A DNA stretch of 64,000 nucleotides, from the NCBI RefSeq assembly GCF_025398735.1, contig NZ_CP104694.1:3373001-3437000 (forward strand), given 5' to 3'. This document shows, one piece after another, positions 56,343 through 64,000 of the stretch. Source of the stretch: Tahibacter amnicola (GTDB lineage Bacteria > Pseudomonadota > Gammaproteobacteria > Xanthomonadales > Rhodanobacteraceae). Position numbers and translations under genes: made by a program. The notes beneath the pieces are model-generated. The model saw only the letters and a list, made by a program, of their open reading frames with translations. It was not told the origin of the DNA and searched no databases. Each line of letters opens with the position of its first letter. Position 1 is the first letter of the stretch.

Positions 56343-57030
56343 TTACCGATTCTGCCACCCGCGCCGTGCGGCTTCGGAGTGACCCCTCGAATCGCCGAAC
56401 CAACCGCCGCGGCCGTCGCTACGGTCGTCGCCGCGCTCGTCGTCCCTCGAACGGGAAGAGCGGGACTGGCGGTCATCGTCTCCGCGGGAGCGCTGGCTGC
56501 GATCGTCGTCATCGCGGTTGCGCCAGCCTTCGCGGGCGGCTTCGGAATGTCCGCGCGAATCGCCGAACCAGCCGCGGCCCTGGCCGCGACCATCGTCATC
56601 GTCGTCGCGCGAACGCGAACGGCGGCTGTCGTCGTCGCGGGACTGTGAGCGACGATTATCGTCGTCGTTGCGCGATCGTGAGCTGCGACTGTCGTCATCG
56701 CTGCGGGAGCGCGAGCTGCGATCGTCATCGTCGCGGTTGCGCCAGCCTTCGCGCGCGGCTTCCGAGTGGCCGCGTGAATCGCCGAACCAGCCGCCGCGAC
56801 CATGGCCACGGCCATCGTCGTCATCGTCGCGCGAGCGCGAACGGCGGTTGTCATCGTCGTCGCGTGACTGGGAGCGACGGTTATCGTCGTCGCTGCGCGA
56901 GCGCGAGCTGCGATCGTCGTCATCGCGGTTGCGCCAGCCTTCGCGGGCGGCTTCGGAATGTCCGCGCGAATCGCCGAACCAGCCACCGCGGCCATGTCCG
57001 CGGCCGTCATCGTCGTCGTCGCGGGAGCGG
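56343..57030 (-). repeat. Four tandem ~200-bp repeats encoding KGG-like units
   Basis: The unit coding for WFGDSRGHSEAAREGWRNRD occurs four times (the plus-strand copies lie near 56345, 56519, 56739 and 56932), separated by RD/DS-rich coding runs. The repeats are almost identical and probably change in number by recombination. Confidence 0.75.
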
Positions 57031-57947
57031 GAACTGCGGGAATCATCATCGTTGCGCGAACGGCTGGAACGGCTCGAACCGCGGTCATCGCTTTCGAAAC
57101 GTCCGGATTCGTCGCGGCCGCGGCCGCGTGAGCGGTCGTCATCGTCGTCGCGTGAGCGGCTGTAGCGGTCGGATCCGCGGTCGTCGCTCTCAAAACGGCC
57201 CTGTTCATCGCGGCCTTGCCCGCGCCCGCGTGAACCGTTGCGATCATCGTCGTTGCGGCCACGCTCATCCCTGCCTCGATATTGTGATGCCATCGTCTTC
57301 TCCTGGTTGTTGTCGCCTGCAGCAAATTGGAGCGATACCGGTTGCGGCACGCGCATGCTGCCGCCAGTGGTCATCAGCTCCTGTTTTCGAGCCTGCACCT
57401 TCTGGCCGAGCTCATTCATGTCGACGCCTGCGACCGCCGCCTTCGCGAGAATGCCCTTGCTGGACTGTTCTTCCTCGCGGACGTGGTGCTGAACCTGTTC
57501 CTTGAGCACCGCAACCTTCGCATCGTAGTACGGGGTGTCGGGTTCGGAGAGCATCAGCTCCGTGATCAGCACTTTGGCGGAATCGTGCTCTACCTGTGCC
57601 TGGTCGAGGCGTTCGTCTTCCACACCGTTCTCGCGACACGCTGGATAGAAGATCTCCTCTTCCAGGCGGGCGTGGATGATCAGCTCGGTGCAGATCTCGC
57701 GGACCGCGTCCGCCTTTTCCTGCGTGGATTGCAATGTGGCGTATCGTTCGAAGAGCGCTTCGACTTTCCGGTGGTCCTTTTTAAGCAGCGTGGCGACGCT
57801 GATCTGGCCGCCATTCGCTGTGGCGCCTGCCTCTCCGGATTTGCTGGCTGACTTCTTCGCATTCCGCGTCTGTTTCGACGCGGTCGATCGGGTATTTGAT
57901 GCTGCTTTCCTGGCGTTTGTCGCTGAAGTTTGCTTTCGTGCTGGCAT
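56343..57947 (-). CDS. Hemerythrin-domain protein with RD-rich and KGG-like repeats
   Basis: A 534-residue protein with ATG 57947 (GAGGAG upstream). Residues 1-40 are Ala/Lys/Ser-rich. Residues about 50-200 form a HHE hemerythrin domain (LLKKDHRKVEALFERYA, IIHARLEEEIFYPACR, QAQVEHDSAKVLI, HHVREEEQSSKGI) with the His/Glu metal residues of a di-iron, O2- or NO-linked carrier. The second part (about 219-534) is mostly Arg/Asp/Ser disorder with four copies of GWFGDSRGHSEAAREGW-like units, resembling KGG stress repeats. A strong internal SD (AGGAG, 57300-57304) precedes an in-frame ATG at 57293, so a separate 316-residue product is possible. Confidence 0.8.
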   Translation of the reverse strand: MPARKQTSATNARKAASNTRSTASKQTRNAKKSASKSGEAGATANGGQISVATLLKKDHRKVEALFERYATLQSTQEKADAVREICTELIIHARLEEEIFYPACRENGVEDERLDQAQVEHDSAKVLITELMLSEPDTPYYDAKVAVLKEQVQHHVREEEQSSKGILAKAAVAGVDMNELGQKVQARKQELMTTGGSMRVPQPVSLQFAAGDNNQEKTMASQYRGRDERGRNDDDRNGSRGRGQGRDEQGRFESDDRGSDRYSRSRDDDDDRSRGRGRDESGRFESDDRGSSRSSRSRNDDDSRSSRSRDDDDDGRGHGRGGWFGDSRGHSEAAREGWRNRDDDDRSSRSRSDDDNRRSQSRDDDDNRRSRSRDDDDDGRGHGRGGWFGDSRGHSEAAREGWRNRDDDDRSSRSRSDDDSRSSRSRNDDDNRRSQSRDDDSRRSRSRDDDDDGRGQGRGWFGDSRGHSEAAREGWRNRDDDDRSQRSRGDDDRQSRSSRSRDDERGDDRSDGRGGWFGDSRGHSEAARRGWQNR

Positions 57948-58562
57948 GGAGAGCTCCTCTGTGAGCGGTTCGCTACAGCAACATGCGTGCCTGGAGTCGC
58001 GACACGCCAAACCACCTCGGCTGAACGCTTCCAGCCGCTGCAGCCCGGCGCGATTGCTGCAATCCTTGCTCCGGAATGCAGAGCGCGCTGCAGAACCCGT
58101 CGCGACAGTCACATGGCGGTGCGAAATACGCGCCTCAAACAGGCCGCTTAGCGTATGCAGTGGAGCAAATGCGAGTGCATCAGGAGCGAGGGCAGCAGCC
58201 GAAAATGCACGGCGAACGCTTCGGTACGTCTTGCAACAGCGGCGTCAGCGATCCGAAAGGCGTACACATTTCTGTAAAACGTACATTCGACGCGACTCCC
58301 CAAGTCCGCGTGAAGTAAGGCTCGGAGGCGCCCCATGTGCTGGCACGCAACTTGGATCGCTGCTCGTCGTCGGAACCACGGAGCTGGTTGGCCAGGAAGG
58401 CAACGGACGATCCGAAGGCGGATCGCAGCTGGCTCCAGCGCGTGCACGGAAGCGCCGCGCATGCTGAGGGCGGGAGATGCCAGGGAGGGGCCCGCCGCGG
58501 CGGAAAGCAAGGTTTCACGCTGCACGTCTTCAATGACATCGCAGCCCAACCCAGGGTGAATC

Positions 58563-58585
58563 CTTCGTTGACCCGGGTCACGAAG
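58563..58585. repeat. Imperfect palindrome
   Basis: CTTCGT-T-GACCC followed at once by GGGTC-ACGAAG: an 11-bp stem with one bulged T. The surrounding bases (GCCCAACCC, then AGCCCAACAT) look like extragenic repeats but cannot be confirmed from one copy. Confidence 0.35.
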
Positions 58586-58768
58586 AGCCCGGCGGCTCAT
58601 TCTCTCGGTTGGGGTAATCGCCAGCGAAGCCCAACATCGCGACAACGTCCGAATAGTGGACGTCAGGCGACCACGCGTCATTTCCTACATTATCGCAGAT
58701 CCGCCCCGGTCAACCTTGCGGGTTGGCACGCGCTACAGAAGCAGCAGCGATTCCGAGTCCCAGATGCG

Positions 58769-58797
58769 GGAACCCCCAGCCGACGGATGGGGGTTCC
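58769..58797 (-). terminator. Stem-loop after the duplicated secreted-protein gene
   Basis: A 9-bp stem, GGAACCCCC with GGGGGTTCC, 18 bp beyond the stop of the gene at 58815 on the minus strand. Confidence 0.6.
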
Positions 58798-58814
58798 GTC
58801 ATGCAGCCGCCGGC

Positions 58815-59519
58815 TCAGCAGGGTGGGCAGGGGTTTGAGAAGTTCACCGATTCGCCGAAGGCCGAGCCGTCCTTGTCGATGGCGCGCAGCAGCAGCGTGT
58901 CTTTGCCGCTTTTCGGATCCAGCGTGTAGTGCACGCTTAATCCCGCCGCCCCCGGCTGACTGAGCAGGCGCACGTAGGTCCAGGCCGGAAAGCTGGCGGA
59001 GCTGACGGTTGCGGAGCGGCCGACGCGCGCTGATTTCCGGGCGCCGGCGGCGAAGTACTGCTGCACCTCGTCGGCGCTCAGGACCTTTCCGGCCGATTGC
59101 AGCTCTTCAGCGGTCGGGGCAATGAGCGGGGATTTGTTGTTCGTGGTCGCGACGTCCTGCTTGGGGCAGTAGGGCGGGCAGGGGAGGCCGTTGTCGATGG
59201 AGTCGCCAAACGCCTGGCCGATGCCGTCCACGGCCTGCAGCATCAGGGTGTCGCGGCCGGTAGCGGGGTTGACTACGTAGTGCGCAACGATGCCGGCAGC
59301 CTTCGGTTGCGAGAGCAGGTGCAGATAGGTCGATGCGGGGAAGCTGACCGCGCGGACGCCGCCGGCACCCTGCATCGCGAGGCGGGCGTCGCTGGCCGCG
59401 GAATAAGCGGCAATTTCCTCGCTATTCAGTACTTTGCCAAATTCATGCAGGTGTGCGGCCTGTGCACCGACGACCGGCATGGCAAGCAACATCACGATCG
59501 ACCACAGTGACGATGGCAT
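58815..59519 (-). CDS. Secreted protein with internal tandem duplication
   Basis: A 234-residue exported protein, signal peptide residues 1-21 (SIVMLLAMPVVGAQA), start ATG 59519 with AGGGAGAA upstream. It has two copies of a module of about 90 residues: GKVLNSEEIAAYSAASDARL...FPASTYLHLLSQPKAAGIV and GKVLSADEVQQYFAAGARKS...FPAWTYVRLLSQPGAAGLS, each with a DTLML/DTLLL block and a Pro/Cys-rich end (NGLPCPPYC, NPCPPC). No family is recognised. The Cys may form a disulfide or bind metal. It may be a repeat-built periplasmic or surface protein. Confidence 0.7.
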   Translation of the reverse strand: MPSSLWSIVMLLAMPVVGAQAAHLHEFGKVLNSEEIAAYSAASDARLAMQGAGGVRAVSFPASTYLHLLSQPKAAGIVAHYVVNPATGRDTLMLQAVDGIGQAFGDSIDNGLPCPPYCPKQDVATTNNKSPLIAPTAEELQSAGKVLSADEVQQYFAAGARKSARVGRSATVSSASFPAWTYVRLLSQPGAAGLSVHYTLDPKSGKDTLLLRAIDKDGSAFGESVNFSNPCPPC

Positions 59520-59781
59520 GGGGTTCTCCCTGAGGGTAGCGCGCAGGCCTGCGGGCGGCCGTCATTCGGACGAGGGCTGAGCAAGCCCGAATGGACTTGT
59601 TCAGAGATCCCTTAGTGCCTGTTTGCGCACGCAAGCACTCGGCAAGGGTATCAGCGAAACCGGCGGGGTATGCAACCGGGCGCTGGGTGCGATTGAAAGC
59701 GAGGTGGGGTTGGCGCGGCGGGAAAGGTCGATAGGGCTGCGGGCTTGGAGTTATTGCAGGCCCTTGCGTCAAGGAAGCGGC

Positions 59782-59806
59782 CAAACGCTGGCAGAGCCAG
59801 CGTTTG
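59782..59806 (-). terminator. Stem-loop after the kbp-like gene
   Basis: A perfect 11-bp stem (CAAACGCTGGC with its complement) with a 3-base loop, beginning 12 bp after the gene's stop. No T run is obvious. Confidence 0.55.
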
Positions 59807-59817
59807 ACGGATTAACC

Positions 59818-60246
59818 TTACGGAATACGCAGCACCTGCCCCGGATAGATCTTGTCAGGATCCTTCAGCTGCGGCTTGTTTGCCTCGAAGATCTGCGGGT
59901 ATTTCGACGCATCGCCGTAGTGCTCCTTCGCGATCTTTCCCAGGGTGTCGCCGGCCTTCACCGTATACATGCGCGAGGCGGCGCCCGGAGCGGCGACGGT
60001 GATCGCATCGTCCACCGCTTTCACGCCCTGGATATTGCCGGCCGCCAGGATCAGGCGTTCCTTGTCGGCCTGGGTCTTTGCGTTGCCGCTGACCTTGACC
60101 GTGCCTTCGATCCACTGCACATCCACATCCGAAACGCCGATTTCCTTCTCGATATGCGATCGGATCTGGCGTCCGGCGTCGGCCGGATTGGCGACGGCAT
60201 CGAGCACCTTCGCTCCGGCGTCTTTGACGAATTCCAGCAGGCTCAT
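59818..60246 (-). CDS. kbp: BON-LysM protein (Kbp / YgaU)
   Basis: A 142-residue protein matching E. coli Kbp (YgaU), the K+-binding BON-LysM protein. An N-terminal BON-like part (ADAGRQIRSHIEKEIGVSDV, VKVSGNAKTQADKERLILAA) is followed by a LysM domain (YTVKAGDTLGKIAKEHYGDA, then YPQIFEANKPQLKDPDKIYP, and GQVLRIP). In E. coli Kbp senses K+ in the cytosol. No signal peptide is present. Length and order match the family closely. A stem-loop follows. Confidence 0.93.
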   Translation of the reverse strand: MSLLEFVKDAGAKVLDAVANPADAGRQIRSHIEKEIGVSDVDVQWIEGTVKVSGNAKTQADKERLILAAGNIQGVKAVDDAITVAAPGAASRMYTVKAGDTLGKIAKEHYGDASKYPQIFEANKPQLKDPDKIYPGQVLRIP

Positions 60247-61108
60247 GTCGAATCCCTCGCGTTGTGAACGGGCGATGCCGCCAGGCGGCGCAGCGACGAT
60301 ACACCTTTCCGCCTTGGAAGGGCGTCAAGTGCGGGCCGTGGATGGAGCTGCCGGAAGGTCCGGGCGGGCCCGGGCACACGGTCAGTTCACAAGACTGCGT
60401 AGAACACAGTTCTCTAGGAGCGCAACGAAACCGACAATGCGCGGCCCGGGAATACGCCCCGGTTTGCTGACGCGCACCCGGACGGCATCCTGATGAGCCG
60501 ACACTCCGAGCCTGCTACATCGTGCCAGTCCGATTCTGTCTTCGTTCCAGCACGTCCGCGTTCCAGCACGTCCGCGTTCCAGCACGTCCGCGTTCCAGCA
60601 CGTTAGACATGCTACGCGCTTCGTAGCTGTGGTTAACCCGAAGGGTGACCCGGGACGAATCACGCCGCACCGTTCAATCGGGCCAATGGGCATAGGATGG
60701 GTGGAGCCTGCAGGCTGGGCAACGCGCGTCGAGACCCGGGTTGGCAATAGGAATTTCAGCGCAGGGAAACGCGCGGCTCAGGACGCCGGCAGCCTCAAGC
60801 AATAATCAAGGGGATTCAAGAAGTAAACGCTGAATCTTCCAACCGTCGCCTCACGGCGATGCTGCGCTGAGCCGCGTAACGTAGCCGTGGCCTCGCGGGT
60901 TCGTCAAGGCCTGACACTGCCCGCAGTGATCGCGGCGCGCGAAGAACTTTTGCTCCGGCTGATGGCACAACGTGTACCGCCGAAGAGTCGACCTCGGCGA
61001 TCGCACGCATCGCGACCACGGCCCGGATCGCGGGCCAGCCTGCGCGGCGGTGTCGTTGTTGGATGTGGGGTGCAGTGGACATGTGCGTAAGCAACACTCC
61101 ACCGCGGC
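60247..61108. other. Gene-poor region of about 860 bp with tandem repeats
   Basis: No real gene. A 4 x 16-bp tandem repeat is at 60543-60606. A minus-strand ORF across it is built from the repeat and does not look coding. Confidence 0.4.
60543..60606. repeat. Four tandem copies of a 16-bp unit
   Basis: The unit CGTTCCAGCACGTCCG occurs three times exactly and a fourth time with a changed end (CGTTCCAGCACGTTAG). It has no obvious dyad. Not in a coding region and of unknown role. Confidence 0.85.
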
Positions 61109-62748
61109 TCACCAATCCGTCGGCCGGTAATCCTTCAGAAACTGCCCCCATACGTGTTCGCCGGTGTTGATGCCGGCGATGATCGGATCGACGATGCGCG
61201 CGGCGCCGTCGACGATATCCAGCGGTGGGTGGAAGCGTTCTTCGATGGTCTTGCGGGCGGCGATTTCGACGGGATCTTCGTCGGTCACCCAGCCGGTATC
61301 CACGCTGTTCATGTGGATGCCGTCGTTGTGGTAATCCGTTGCCGAGGTGCGCGTCATCATGTTGAGCGCGGCCTTGGCCATGTTGGTGTGCGGATGGCGG
61401 GTGGTCTTGAAGTTGCGGTAGAACTGGCCTTCCATCGCCGACACATTGACGATGTGCTTTTCGCGGCCGGGTGTGCGCAACATCAATGGCTTGAGCCGTG
61501 CATTGATGATGAACGGCGCGATGGCATTGATCAGTTGCACCTCGAGCAGTTCCACCGACGGCACTTCATCCATCTGCATGCGCCAGGAATTGCGTCCGCG
61601 CAGGTCGATCTGCTGCAGATCCTGGTCCAGGCGGCCTTCGGGGAAGAGGTGCGACTGGGCCACAAATTCATCCGGCAGCAGGGGCACCTGGGACAGTCGC
61701 GCGGAATCGAGCACGCGCGATTGTGCGTTCTGCAGCGAAGGATTCAGGCCGGCCAGTGCGGCGATGGCGGTGTCACTTGAGGCTGTGCTGGAATCCGGCA
61801 GGATGTCGTAGCTGCGCACGCCGGTATAGCTGCCGAGGATCTTCTGCACGCTTTCCGGTGCGTCGTGCAAGGCCGAGGTTTCGCTCGCCATCATGTGCGC
61901 GTAGAAGTCCGGCGGACGGCGCACGGTCTGGCAGGCATTGTTGATGATGAAGTCCAGGCGTTGGCGCGTGGCGAGCACGTGCTGGCAGAACGCTTCAACG
62001 CTGGGCGTATGGCGCAGGTCGAGGCCGAAGATTTCCAGCCGATGGCCCCACTCGGCGAAATCCGGCTCCTGCGCGTAGCGGGCGGCCGAGTCGCGCGGAA
62101 AACGCGTGGTGACAATCAGCTCGGCGCCAGCACGCAGCAGCTTCAGGCCAGCCTGGTAGCCGATCTTCACGCGGCCGCCGGTCAACAGGGCCACGCGGCC
62201 GCGCAGGTCGGCGAGCTCGGTGCGCTTGGTGAAATTGAATGCAGCGCAGGTCGGGCAGAGTTGGTCGTAGAAATGGTGGATCAGCGAATACTTCTGCTTG
62301 CAGACGTAGCAGTGCTGCGGCTGGATCGACTCGCGTGGTTCCTCAACCTCGCCGAGCGAATCCTGCGGGTCGAAGTTCTCGGGGGGAACACGTTCGGCGT
62401 GGTGAAGACCGGCTTGCGCCGCAGCACGCGAATGCCGGTTTCGTGCAGGACAGCGTCGTCGCTGCGAATCTGCGCCTTGCTGCGTTCCTTGGCGGCCGCC
62501 TTGCGGCGTTGCCGGCGGGCAACCGGGTCGGGGATGAAGATCTGTCCCGCCATCTCGTGCAGACGCTGGCGATCTTCGGCCGGCAATTTCTCCAGCAGGG
62601 CGTGGTTGTTTGCCAGTAGTTCCAGCACAGACACGGCCCCGCGCACGCGTTCCAGCAAGTCGCGGTCGTCGATTGCGGCGGCGGGGGATGGTGCAGTCGT
62701 ATTCACAGCAGGAAATCCGTAATGGGTGAGCGGCAGGCCGTCGGTCAT
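61109..62748 (-). CDS. Atypical SDR family oxidoreductase with CxxC pairs, frameshifted
   Basis: A single protein of about 546 residues if one C is added at the run at 62381-62386. The 5' part (ATG 62748) has MTDGLPLTHYGFP...LLERVRGAVSVLELLANN and KAQIRSDDAVLHETGIRVLR. It changes frame at VFTTPNVFPP; the other frame continues with ENFDPQDSLGEV, a zinc-ribbon-like CYVCKQKY...LCPTCAAFNF, and an SDR domain with LLTGGRVKIGYQAGLKLL and IINNACQT. The usual YxxxK is TNMAK (Thr where Tyr is expected), so catalysis may be lost or changed. Proteobacterial homologues with this layout exist, but I know of no function. The break is likely a sequence error. Confidence 0.7.
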
Positions 62749-62937
62749 CGCAGGCGGGGGGCGGTTTCACCAGCCTGTCCTGCCGGACCGGCGGCCGAGG
62801 GGCGAACCCGATAGTGTGAGGCATTTTCACCCGAAAGGGGCGATGGCGCAGCAACGCCGCCCGCCGGATTGCAACCCGTAACCATCGGCGCCAGAGGCTG
62901 GCGCCGCGTCACGCCAAAGGGAGAATCTCACGAGTAT

Positions 62938-63609
62938 TCAATAATTTGCCGGGAATTGTTGATCATCGGGCTGTTGCACTTCAGGTGTGGCGCCCTTCCC
63001 TGGGGGCAGTGTCACGACGCGCGGAAATGGCTCGCGGCTGTACTCCATCACCCAGTTGGTTTCCCAGGTCTTGCCGCCATCGCCGGAGAAGGCTTGCTCC
63101 CACCGGGCGCTGGCTGCGGTGATGTCCTTCCAGGTGTAGCGCGTCAGGATGGCGCGGCCATCGAGCTGGTCCGGGCCTTCGAATACGCCGACGCCATCGC
63201 TGAAGCGGCCGAGCAGCGGGGGAGTCATGGCGCCTTGCCGGTACCAGTAGGCGCGCCACTGGCGGTGGTCAGGGTCGTAGATCTGCAGGGCAAGGCCGAG
63301 GAAATCCGGCCGGCCCTCGATCCGATAGTCGTCGGCAACGCCCAGCCCGCCGGGTAGCAGGACACCATCGTGAACGGAGTAGAACGCCTCCCACTGGTCA
63401 GACTGCTGCAGGGGGCGTACCAAGCGGCGGGTATGCGCGTACCAGCGGCCGACCAGGAAATCGAAATCATGACGTCCGTCGGCGTGGACTGTGCCGGGCG
63501 GCCCGGCGTTGGCGGCGTGAACGGGCTCCGGTGCGGCCGCAGCCAGAGGCGATGCCAGTCCAACGGCGAACAGCGATTTCACAAAGCGAGTGTGGAGCAG
63601 CGGACGCAT
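62938..63609 (-). CDS. Secreted DUF1579-like (lipocalin-like) protein
   Basis: A 223-residue exported protein. The signal peptide covers about residues 1-32 (FVKSLFAVGLASPLAAAAPE). The mature part begins DFDFLVGRWYAHTRRLVRPL, typical of DUF1579-like beta-barrel domains, and has FYSVHDGVLLPGGLG and GRAILTRYTWKDITAASARW and ends QPDDQQFPANY. No enzyme motif. The start at ATG 63609 has AAGGAAG upstream. Its role is unknown. Confidence 0.75.
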   Translation of the reverse strand: MRPLLHTRFVKSLFAVGLASPLAAAAPEPVHAANAGPPGTVHADGRHDFDFLVGRWYAHTRRLVRPLQQSDQWEAFYSVHDGVLLPGGLGVADDYRIEGRPDFLGLALQIYDPDHRQWRAYWYRQGAMTPPLLGRFSDGVGVFEGPDQLDGRAILTRYTWKDITAASARWEQAFSGDGGKTWETNWVMEYSREPFPRVVTLPPGKGATPEVQQPDDQQFPANY

Positions 63610-63964
63610 AGCACTTCCTTCGAGGTGAGATGTGCGCACGCTAGGTCGCATTCCGGTCGGTATCCGCCCTGTTTGCAGGAGGCGCTCGACAGTACCCGTG
63701 AGGACGCGCATTTCCGCACAGTGCGATAGCCGCCCACTGGTACCGACGGGCTGACCGTCCGTGAACGCGATTCTCCCGATTCCGGGGCTAGCACCGTATG
63801 ACAACCCCTCACACGCGGTACCGATGGTCGGATACGTCCGCACGTTGATCGCGTCATCACCGACGGACCGAGAGATCGACGCTAGCCTCGCCGCTAGCCT
63901 CGCCCACGCGGCAAACCGCGTGGCGGTACTTCGTTTGCTATCGATGACTGACAAGGAGCGTTCC
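63610..63964. other. Intergenic region upstream of truncated gene
   Basis: About 355 bp between the divergent starts of the DUF1579-like gene and the last gene. A short direct repeat (CGCTAGCCTCGC twice, near 63880-63905) is present. Nothing else was seen. Confidence 0.35.
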
Positions 63965-64000
63965 ATGAGCAAAGCCGACGACGAAGGCCGTCGCCGTTTT
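63965..64000 (+). CDS. Start of a gene truncated by the window end
   Basis: Only the first 12 codons are inside, MSKADDEGRRRF. The ATG at 63965 follows a good ribosome binding site (AAGGAG) by about 7 bases, so this is a genuine start, but the family cannot be told. Confidence 0.5.
   Translation, partial: MSKADDEGRRRF

Larger units (their letters stand above)
57948..58814. other. Gene-poor region of about 870 bp
   Basis: It lies upstream of the hemerythrin gene and downstream of the next minus-strand gene. The open frames here lack family features and good start sites. A palindrome (58563-58585) and the terminator at 58769-58797 are the only features seen. Confidence 0.35.

Noticed and set aside
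58337-58963. Plus-strand ORF across the region upstream of the duplicated secreted protein
   Set aside because: Runs into the clear minus-strand gene at 58815 and shows no domain.
60382-60747. Minus-strand ORF across the 16-bp repeats
   Set aside because: Its repeated CWNADVLERGR-type peptide is an artefact of the 16-bp DNA repeat read in changing frames.

Overview
The window is high-GC (about 65%) gammaproteobacterial chromosome, most likely from the Xanthomonadales (Rhodanobacteraceae: Dokdonella, Tahibacter or a relative). This is inference from gene content: many large secreted FG-GAP, PKD and beta-helix proteins, three of which end in the same short C-terminal tag (IFANGFQ/IFASGFQ), an ECF sigma factor next to a Ser/Thr kinase with TPR repeats, and the LigD/Ku pair. 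No rRNA, tRNA, CRISPR array, phage or plasmid replication gene was seen. Apart from a two-element IS cluster near 52.3-54.7 kb it reads as ordinary chromosome rich in accessory, envelope and signalling genes.

Layout. 1-9.5 kb: a truncated FG-GAP protein, DUF2625, a SAM methyltransferase, DUF1801, an alkylmercury-lyase homologue, a large propeller sensor histidine kinase and a small secreted protein. 8.9-12.9 kb: a signalling group of a tiny basic protein, an FHA protein, an ECF-type sigma factor and a convergent Ser/Thr kinase with TPR repeats. 13.3-25.9 kb: a secreted metallophosphoesterase with FG-GAP tail, a hypothetical protein, a RibD-like reductase, an inositol-phosphatase-family enzyme, a Kelch/PKD/PPC protein, an HTH regulator, a VOC protein, a small secreted protein, two small hypotheticals and a DUF72 protein. 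25.9-30.5 kb: bacterial NHEJ, with ligD, ku and a MerR-like/TPR protein. 30.5-35.8 kb: a candidate perforin-like (MACPF) secreted protein; a TetR regulator divergent from a saccharopine-dehydrogenase-like and a PEP-mutase-like enzyme across a double operator; and a pair of membrane proteins behind a second double operator. 36.2-41.1 kb: an M14 carboxypeptidase, then a MerR regulator and a copper-type P1B ATPase in one operon. 41.4-51.0 kb: three consecutive secreted-protein genes, including 1909-residue and 1041-residue surface or adhesin-like proteins. 51.1-54.7 kb: DUF454, a hypothetical protein, an IS630-type and an IS5-type element sharing one TA. 55-64 kb: a secreted protein, a hemerythrin/KGG-repeat protein, a secreted protein with an internal duplication, a Kbp/LysM protein, an atypical SDR protein and a secreted DUF1579-like protein.

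Five genes are each broken by a single-base indel: one near 18739, one near 22093, one near 24990, one near 37663 and one near 62384. Four of the five sites are homopolymer runs. In every case the two halves rejoin into a sensible protein, so base-level assembly error is at least as likely as true pseudogenisation. These genes are given as one coding region with the break described.

The most interesting items are the MACPF-like protein, the hemerythrin/KGG-repeat fusion with an internal Shine-Dalgarno and start, the shared C-terminal tag, the FHA/sigma/kinase group, the two double-operator regulatory regions and the nested IS insertion.
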